11,201 bases of DNA from Dysgonamonadaceae bacterium (GTDB taxonomy: Bacteria; Bacteroidota; Bacteroidia; Bacteroidales; Azobacteroidaceae). The notes under the pieces are model-generated. The model was not told the DNA's origin, ran no database searches, and saw only the letters and a program-made list of their open reading frames with translations. Positions 7,173 to 11,201 of the stretch are shown here, in pieces (the first letter of the stretch is position 1; every line of letters starts with the position of its first letter). Position numbers and translations under genes: made by a program. The stretch is from positions 1-11,201 of the forward strand of contig JAISNS010000272.1 in NCBI GenBank assembly GCA_031276105.1, read 5' to 3'.

Positions 7173-9275
7173 TTATTTGACAATTAATTTAATCGTTTCC
7201 GTTTTATGCTCTTTGATTATCTTGAGAAGATACAGGCCGGAAGGTAAATTCATGGTGTATTGACTGTATGATGATGATATTTGCTTTTGCATAATTAATT
7301 GTCCCGCAAGATTATAGAAGAGCAAATCAGCCTTTGAGCAGTCGCTGTCCTCAATGATTAACCGGTTTCCTTTTTCAATGGGATTCGGGTAAATTCGGAT
7401 GGGATTTTTTTCAATGGCGTTGACAGCTGCCGCAACTACCGATACCGTTATTTCTTCTTTTTCCGATTCGGAATTTTCGAATAAAAAGCTAACGCCATAA
7501 GTATAAACGCCGTTTTCTTTCACCGTATCGCGGTACAGGTTTTCGGTAGTTGTAAGAATCAACGTGTTGTCGCGATAAACATTATATCCTTTGAGGTTTG
7601 CAACGTTTGGAATGTCCCAGTTCAGAGTTACTTTTTTCCCTGATACGGAGGCGGTTACATTAAGTAAGTTAAGCGTAAATTGAAAAGAGATTAACCGGTT
7701 TGCTTCGGTGATACCGGTAATGGATTTGGTCATCGGATCATTGTTCCAAGTTTTCAGGGCCGGCGTACTCGTTTGATTGAATATTTTTTTTGATTTTGTG
7801 CCGGGAAACGGACATGAAGCGCTGTTTATCAATCCGTAAGAATCAGGCGTTCCGGTTGGAAGTTCGACGGTAGAAGCCGCATAAACCGGATATACTTTTT
7901 GCGGATGTTTATCATTAACCGTATTCCGGTTGATATCTTGTTGTGTGATACTTACATGATAAATTAAAAGTCCATTACCGGGGACATTCGTGTCAAACCC
8001 TCTTTTCTGACGGTTTTCCAGAACGAAATATTCGTCGGGTCGAGGGGTTTTGATAATATATGCTACCGGATTTTCAGCCGAATTAGGCATACCGGTAATC
8101 GTTTGTGTTGCGGTTAATTCAACCGGATTTACCCAACCGAAGGCTATTTTTTGATACATATTGATATGAGCCGGGCGGGAACCTTTTCCATTTACACTTC
8201 CATTCCAACTGCCTCCGGCCATCAAATCCCATTGTCCGGTACCTGAAAATTCGTTACCACTATTATCCTCTCCATCAACATCATAGAAATCGGGTGCGCC
8301 GAAAACATGGCAAAGCTCATGGCATATAGGCCCGATGAAGGTGATATTCGAACCGCTGTTTCCTCTTAATTCGGGCGAACAGGAATAGGTATTCAGTTTT
8401 TTCCCACTGAAAGTAAGAGCAGGATAAAAACCGGATTTATGCGCCCAGATGCAATTTTGTCCACCGCTTGATTCTTCTCCGTAACCGGCATAAATAAAAT
8501 GGAACGTATCGATATAGCCGTCTCCGTCGTTATCAAAATCGGCAGGATCAATTTGATCGAAGGTATATTCGGCAGCTTCTTTTGCTAATTCTTCCGGATG
8601 CAGGTCGTAGTTGTTGGATCCGTTTTCGCCATAATAGGCATGGTTTTTGAGCGATGTATGAATACCGGCAACGGTTACTTCCAAGATCAACTGTCCATAA
8701 GAGTTTTCCAGATAGAAATCCCGAACGCTTCCTTTGGCTCCATTCGCGTTGTATCCTTCCTGATTCATCAAGGCTTCAAATTCCTCTAAGGTGCGGGTGA
8801 AGGATTTATCTTTAAATTGAATTAATGTGCAGATAGCTTTTGCATGTCCGACGGCCGAACGGAATGAAGGTTGGGACGTCCGGGCAATGCTTTCTTCCTT
8901 CATTTGCCGGATTTGCCTGAGCATTTGTTTTTGTTTGCCGCTGTATTGAAGGCCTTTCGGTATCTTTTTTAGCTGATCGTTTATTTCCGGAGTGCGGGTA
9001 TTTTTAGTGGAAACCCGGAGGTTCGACGGCGTCATATCGCCATTCTCATCCAACGTTGCATAGACAACGTAATGTTCCTTATCATATAACAAGGAATAGC
9101 CGTCTTCCGATTCCATCCATTTGATATGTTCATCGCCTTTCATTTTTACCGTGATTATTTTTCCATCCGGTTGAGTAATAGTCGAAAAATAAGGATAGGC
9201 AGGCACGGGGAACGCCGATTGAGCGAATAAAATAAAGAAACCGATAGCTGTGAGGAGTTTTTTATATTTTTGCAT
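7173..9275 (-). CDS. Secreted M6 family metalloprotease with T9SS sorting domain
   Basis: Zinc endopeptidase of the immune-inhibitor-A (M6) type, exported by Sec and then through the type IX system to the surface or medium. The 700 residues read: signal peptide (about 1-25, hydrophobic ITAIGFFILF-like core); an M6 N-terminal region with TQPDGKIITVKMKGDEH and EDGYSLL; a catalytic domain from about 140; a calcium-loop-like DNDGDGYID (248-256); and zinc motif HELCHVFGAPDFYD with H319, E320, H323 and D329. A fibronectin-III-like domain (about 535-613, VTLNWDIP and GYNVYRD) follows. A type A sorting domain closes the protein (about 627-700, IYPNP ... NLAGQL ... LPSGLYLLKI). The start at ATG 9275 lies 6 bases after the DUF3990 stop, with no Shine-Dalgarno or consensus promoter in the gap. 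Substrate is unknown; host or dietary protein degradation is possible but not shown. Confidence 0.93.
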   Translation of the reverse strand: MQKYKKLLTAIGFFILFAQSAFPVPAYPYFSTITQPDGKIITVKMKGDEHIKWMESEDGYSLLYDKEHYVVYATLDENGDMTPSNLRVSTKNTRTPEINDQLKKIPKGLQYSGKQKQMLRQIRQMKEESIARTSQPSFRSAVGHAKAICTLIQFKDKSFTRTLEEFEALMNQEGYNANGAKGSVRDFYLENSYGQLILEVTVAGIHTSLKNHAYYGENGSNNYDLHPEELAKEAAEYTFDQIDPADFDNDGDGYIDTFHFIYAGYGEESSGGQNCIWAHKSGFYPALTFSGKKLNTYSCSPELRGNSGSNITFIGPICHELCHVFGAPDFYDVDGEDNSGNEFSGTGQWDLMAGGSWNGSVNGKGSRPAHINMYQKIAFGWVNPVELTATQTITGMPNSAENPVAYIIKTPRPDEYFVLENRQKRGFDTNVPGNGLLIYHVSITQQDINRNTVNDKHPQKVYPVYAASTVELPTGTPDSYGLINSASCPFPGTKSKKIFNQTSTPALKTWNNDPMTKSITGITEANRLISFQFTLNLLNVTASVSGKKVTLNWDIPNVANLKGYNVYRDNTLILTTTENLYRDTVKENGVYTYGVSFLFENSESEKEEITVSVVAAAVNAIEKNPIRIYPNPIEKGNRLIIEDSDCSKADLLFYNLAGQLIMQKQISSSYSQYTMNLPSGLYLLKIIKEHKTETIKLIVK

Positions 9276-9281
9276 GGACTT

Positions 9282-9965
9282 TTATTTTTCCAATTTCAGT
9301 TCTTTGATAATCGCTTTATAAATTTCCATCCAAGATTTCTGATAAAATCCTGTCTTTTCTTCAATTAATTGCGAATATACATTGGAATTAAAGTACAATT
9401 CGCCGGCACGAATATCGGATAACTCAAAATCAATCATTAGTTGTCGCATAATTAAATCATCCACATGATAAATATCATCGGCGATTGAATCTACCGCTAT
9501 AGCGAGTGTTTGCAGCGACTGAAAAGTACAAAAACAAAGTTGGTGCGAGGGTTTTTTGAATTTGAGTTCATCAAGGAAGTCTTTTTTAGTTACTTTGTTT
9601 TTCAGATAATCTATGATGCGGATTGATACGGCGTCATCAGCTACGGGTCCCTCTATTATATCATAATTGTGGACTTGTTTGCGTAATTTATTTTTCCGGT
9701 TCAAAATGATAAAATCAAGCCACATTTCATCGTATGTATCAAAGGACAATAGTTTTAAATCATCATCTTCGTATGCAATTTCGTCAAAATCAAATTCGGT
9801 AATAACAGGTTCTTTTCCACTCCATTTGGCAACTCTATATGCCATTGCTTCGGCTTGTTGATAAAATTTGGTTACATAAAAACCTTGCCCAAAATCACGT
9901 CCTAACTTACATTTAGACAAATCTATTATCCGAACAAACGTATCGCTGCCATGAAAAACTCTCAT
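9282..9965 (-). CDS. DUF3990 domain protein, ADP-ribosyltransferase-like, putative toxin
   Basis: The 227 residues match the DUF3990 family, which is placed by fold in the ADP-ribosyltransferase superfamily; its biochemical activity is, as far as I know, not established. Visible hallmarks are VFHGSD (H5), DLSKCKLGRDFGQGFYVT (Y30) and YDIIEGPVADDA (101-112). SHQLCFCT follows, with Q142 at the place where other members of the superfamily have a third catalytic residue, suggesting an H-Y-Q arrangement. Residues about 165-227 form a helical tail beyond the core. ATG 9963-9965 follows directly on the TAA of the DUF3791 gene, and GGAGGA lies 9 bases before it, so translation is probably coupled. 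The gene is AT-rich (28% and 35% GC in two 60-base stretches I counted by hand) against about 40-43% in neighbours, suggesting transfer. A toxin role is inferred from the pairing with the small partner gene. Confidence 0.82.
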   Translation of the reverse strand: MRVFHGSDTFVRIIDLSKCKLGRDFGQGFYVTKFYQQAEAMAYRVAKWSGKEPVITEFDFDEIAYEDDDLKLLSFDTYDEMWLDFIILNRKNKLRKQVHNYDIIEGPVADDAVSIRIIDYLKNKVTKKDFLDELKFKKPSHQLCFCTFQSLQTLAIAVDSIADDIYHVDDLIMRQLMIDFELSDIRAGELYFNSNVYSQLIEEKTGFYQKSWMEIYKAIIKELKLEK

Positions 9966-10214
9966 TTATCTATATCCTCCATTTTTATAACAGACCTTGT
10001 AAATATCCCGTAATGCCCAATAAGGGTTATCAATATGTAGCGCCCACCAACATTCAAAGATATAATCAAGTCCGCCATACTTTTTTAAATATTGATAAGC
10101 GTCCTTGCGATTCATCTTAAACGCAGAGGCAAACTCTTCTATAATAAAAGTAACGAAAGCAACTTTGTTTTTTGTTTCTTCGCTTAATGTTTTCTTTTCC
10201 AATGTTGTTTCCAT
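9966..10214 (-). CDS. DUF3791 domain small protein, putative antitoxin partner of DUF3990
   Basis: An 82-residue, mainly helical protein of the DUF3791 family, function unknown. After a charged N-terminus (METTLEKKTLSEETKNK) the conserved pattern is KVAFVTFIIEEFASAF, then NRKDAYQYLKKYGGLDYI, then ALHIDNPYWALRDIY, ending NGGYR. It has no signal peptide, membrane segment or obvious DNA-binding helix-turn-helix. DUF3791 genes commonly sit next to DUF3990 genes; here the stop codon touches the start of the DUF3990 gene. Small gene first, larger enzyme-like gene second, is the usual order in toxin-antitoxin modules, so an antitoxin or specificity role is a reasonable inference but unproven. It has its own promoter (10241-10274). 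GC is low, like its partner (about 33% in a counted 60-base stretch). Confidence 0.8.
   Translation of the reverse strand: METTLEKKTLSEETKNKVAFVTFIIEEFASAFKMNRKDAYQYLKKYGGLDYIFECWWALHIDNPYWALRDIYKVCYKNGGYR
9975..9980 (-). promoter_or_regulatory. Shine-Dalgarno GGAGGA of the DUF3990 gene
   Basis: GGAGGA lies 9 bases before the DUF3990 ATG, inside the last codons (Gly-Gly) of the DUF3791 gene. No other start in the window has such a clear site, which fits the rarity of Shine-Dalgarno use in Bacteroidota and hints at a foreign origin or deliberate coupling. Confidence 0.65.
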
Positions 10215-10240
10215 TTCGAAATCGTTAAATTAATTATGTG

Positions 10241-10274
10241 CAAAGTTAGCATTAAATTCCCAATTACACACAAA
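10241..10274 (-). promoter_or_regulatory. Promoter of the DUF3791-DUF3990(-protease-malQ) unit
   Basis: On the minus strand TTTG (10271-10274), a 22-base spacer and TAACTTTG (10241-10248). The -7 element is a full match; the spacer is 1-3 bases longer than typical. Transcription should start near 10236, about 22 bases before the DUF3791 ATG. It lies in the 97-base gap after the response regulator, where I see no good terminator hairpin. Confidence 0.62.
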
Positions 10275-10311
10275 CGGATAAAAATGCAATTCAAAAGTAC
10301 GTATTTTTTTC

Positions 10312-10944
10312 TTAACCCTGTTTTGTTTGTTGAAGGAAGTTCATATCGCAGGCTTTTTTCACTAATTCGGCTGTATTTTTGGCGTTGAATTTGACGAGCA
10401 GGTTTCGCCAGTGGGTTTTGATGGTTTCTTCGTCGCGGCAACGCAAATCCGCGATTTCTTTCCGGGTGTAACCCTTCGAAATATAATCCAGTACGACTTT
10501 CTCGCAGTCGGTGAGCCAGATGACCGGTTCGTTTTTCTTGTCTTTCAACAAAACATCTATTTCTTCACAAAGGAATTGTTCGCCGCTGTTGACGATTTCG
10601 ATACCGGCAAGCATTTCTTCGATTTCGGCATTCTTCAGGATGTAGCCCGAAGCGCCGTTGTGCAGAGCATGTTTGACAATGTTAAACTCCTTATAGCCTG
10701 TTAACATGATGATTTTCAGCACCGGATAGCGCTTCTTCGCCTCGACGCAAAAGTCCACCCCGTTTCCGTCGGGCAGGTCAATGTCGAGCAAGAGGATATC
10801 GGGTATGCTATTCGCCAAGCCTTCGCGACAGGACTGCAAATTGTAGTATGTCCCGGTAACCAAAACCCTGCCCGATTCATTAATCCTCGGGCTTAGGCTG
10901 TCTGCCACCAATTTGTGATCTTCGACGATTTGTATGATTATCAT
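10312..10944 (-). CDS. NarL/LuxR-family response regulator
   Basis: A 210-residue two-component DNA-binding regulator. The receiver domain (about 1-120) shows acidic residues E8/D9, the phosphate-accepting D54 in LLLDIDLPDG, T82 in IMLTGY and K104 in GYILKN. The C-terminal LuxR-type helix-turn-helix (about 140-200) shows LTDCEKVVLDYISKGYTRKEIA and DEETIKTHWRNLLVKFNAKNTAELV. The start ATG (10942-10944) is 4 bases after the stop of the histidine kinase gene, so the two form an operon and a cognate pair. No target gene can be deduced; it is followed downstream by the DUF3791 unit, which has its own promoter. GC (about 45% in a counted stretch) is higher than that of the following pair. Confidence 0.95.
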   Translation of the reverse strand: MIIIQIVEDHKLVADSLSPRINESGRVLVTGTYYNLQSCREGLANSIPDILLLDIDLPDGNGVDFCVEAKKRYPVLKIIMLTGYKEFNIVKHALHNGASGYILKNAEIEEMLAGIEIVNSGEQFLCEEIDVLLKDKKNEPVIWLTDCEKVVLDYISKGYTRKEIADLRCRDEETIKTHWRNLLVKFNAKNTAELVKKACDMNFLQQTKQG

Positions 10945-10948
10945 GCGG

Positions 10949-11201
10949 TCAGTGTTTTGTTATTTTTAATTCAATGGTTGTTTCCGTGCCGTTTTCGGGG
11001 GAGGTGGCGATGTCTAACCGGCCGTTGAAAGCGGCGACCCGGTCGTGCAGGCTTTTCAGGCCTACGCCTTGTTTGGCGGATTCCGGATCGAAGCCGCAAC
11101 CGTTGTCCTGAACACTCAGCGAAATACGTTTCTCTTCCTGTATTAACTGAACGTTGATTTGGCTTGCGCCCGAATGTTTGACGGAATTGTGTATCAGTTC
11201 G
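10949..11201 (-). CDS. Histidine kinase, C-terminal ATPase part (5' partial)
   Basis: The final 83 codons of a sensor kinase running off the right edge. They hold the end of a HATPase_c domain: an N-box (ELIHNSVKHSGA), a G1 box (VQDNGCGFDP) and a G2 box (GVGLKSLHDRV), closing with GTETTIELKI. The spacing and the NarL-type partner regulator point to the NarX/DesK-like kinase class (HisKA_3 dimerisation domain expected upstream). The signal it senses cannot be known from this part. It stops at TGA (10949-10951), 4 bases before the regulator gene. Confidence 0.93.
   Translation of the reverse strand, partial: ELIHNSVKHSGASQINVQLIQEEKRISLSVQDNGCGFDPESAKQGVGLKSLHDRVAAFNGRLDIATSPENGTETTIELKITKH

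Noticed and set aside
7159..7190. Promoter directly before the glucanotransferase gene
   Set aside because: CACATTTG lacks the leading TA and no TTTG lies at the right distance upstream.
10293..10309. Near-palindrome around TACGTA flanked by A and T runs after the response regulator
   Set aside because: There is no loop and the stem is almost all A-T, so it would not make a stable terminator hairpin; it may be chance in AT-rich DNA.
1..11201. CRISPR arrays, insertion sequences or rRNA
   Set aside because: No regularly spaced repeats, transposase-like frames, terminal inverted repeats or rRNA sequence were seen.

Overview
The window looks like chromosomal DNA from a Bacteroidales-type member of the Bacteroidota. 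Four lines of evidence support this. Several promoters match the Bacteroidota consensus TTTG-N(19-22)-TAnnTTTG. Genes mostly lack Shine-Dalgarno sequences. A secreted protease ends in a type IX secretion sorting domain. The RecO and bactofilin sequences are of the short Bacteroidota type. Genus cannot be fixed from the sequence alone.

Left part (1-2935, + strand): the end of a heavy-metal efflux operon. It holds a TolC/CusC-like outer membrane factor, cut by the window edge, and a CusB-like periplasmic adaptor 10 bases downstream. The outer membrane factor has two methionine-rich insertions. The adaptor has an N-terminal heavy-metal binding domain, a C-terminal HMA domain and a terminal Cys-Cys. 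Together they suggest export of Cu(I)/Ag(I) or a related soft metal; the RND pump is probably upstream, outside the window. This part is more GC-rich than the rest.

Middle (3074-7150): housekeeping genes. These are tRNA-Arg(CCT) and recO on the minus strand, and a bactofilin divergent from recO. Convergent with the bactofilin is a large 4-alpha-glucanotransferase with two CBM20 starch-binding domains and a DPE2-like insertion in its GH77 domain. Promoters can be placed for the tRNA, recO and the bactofilin.

Right part (7173-11201, - strand): four tightly packed genes read DUF3791 protein -> DUF3990 (ADP-ribosyltransferase-like) protein -> M6 metalloprotease with a T9SS signal -> 4-alpha-glucanotransferase, with gaps of 0, 6 and 22 bases. 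A good promoter lies before the first. The DUF3791/DUF3990 pair is distinctly AT-rich, is translationally abutted, and has the only clear Shine-Dalgarno seen here. It resembles a horizontally acquired toxin-antitoxin-like module and is the best candidate for an uncharacterised system. Upstream of it is a NarL/LuxR-type response regulator and the C-terminal end of its partner histidine kinase, cut by the right edge.
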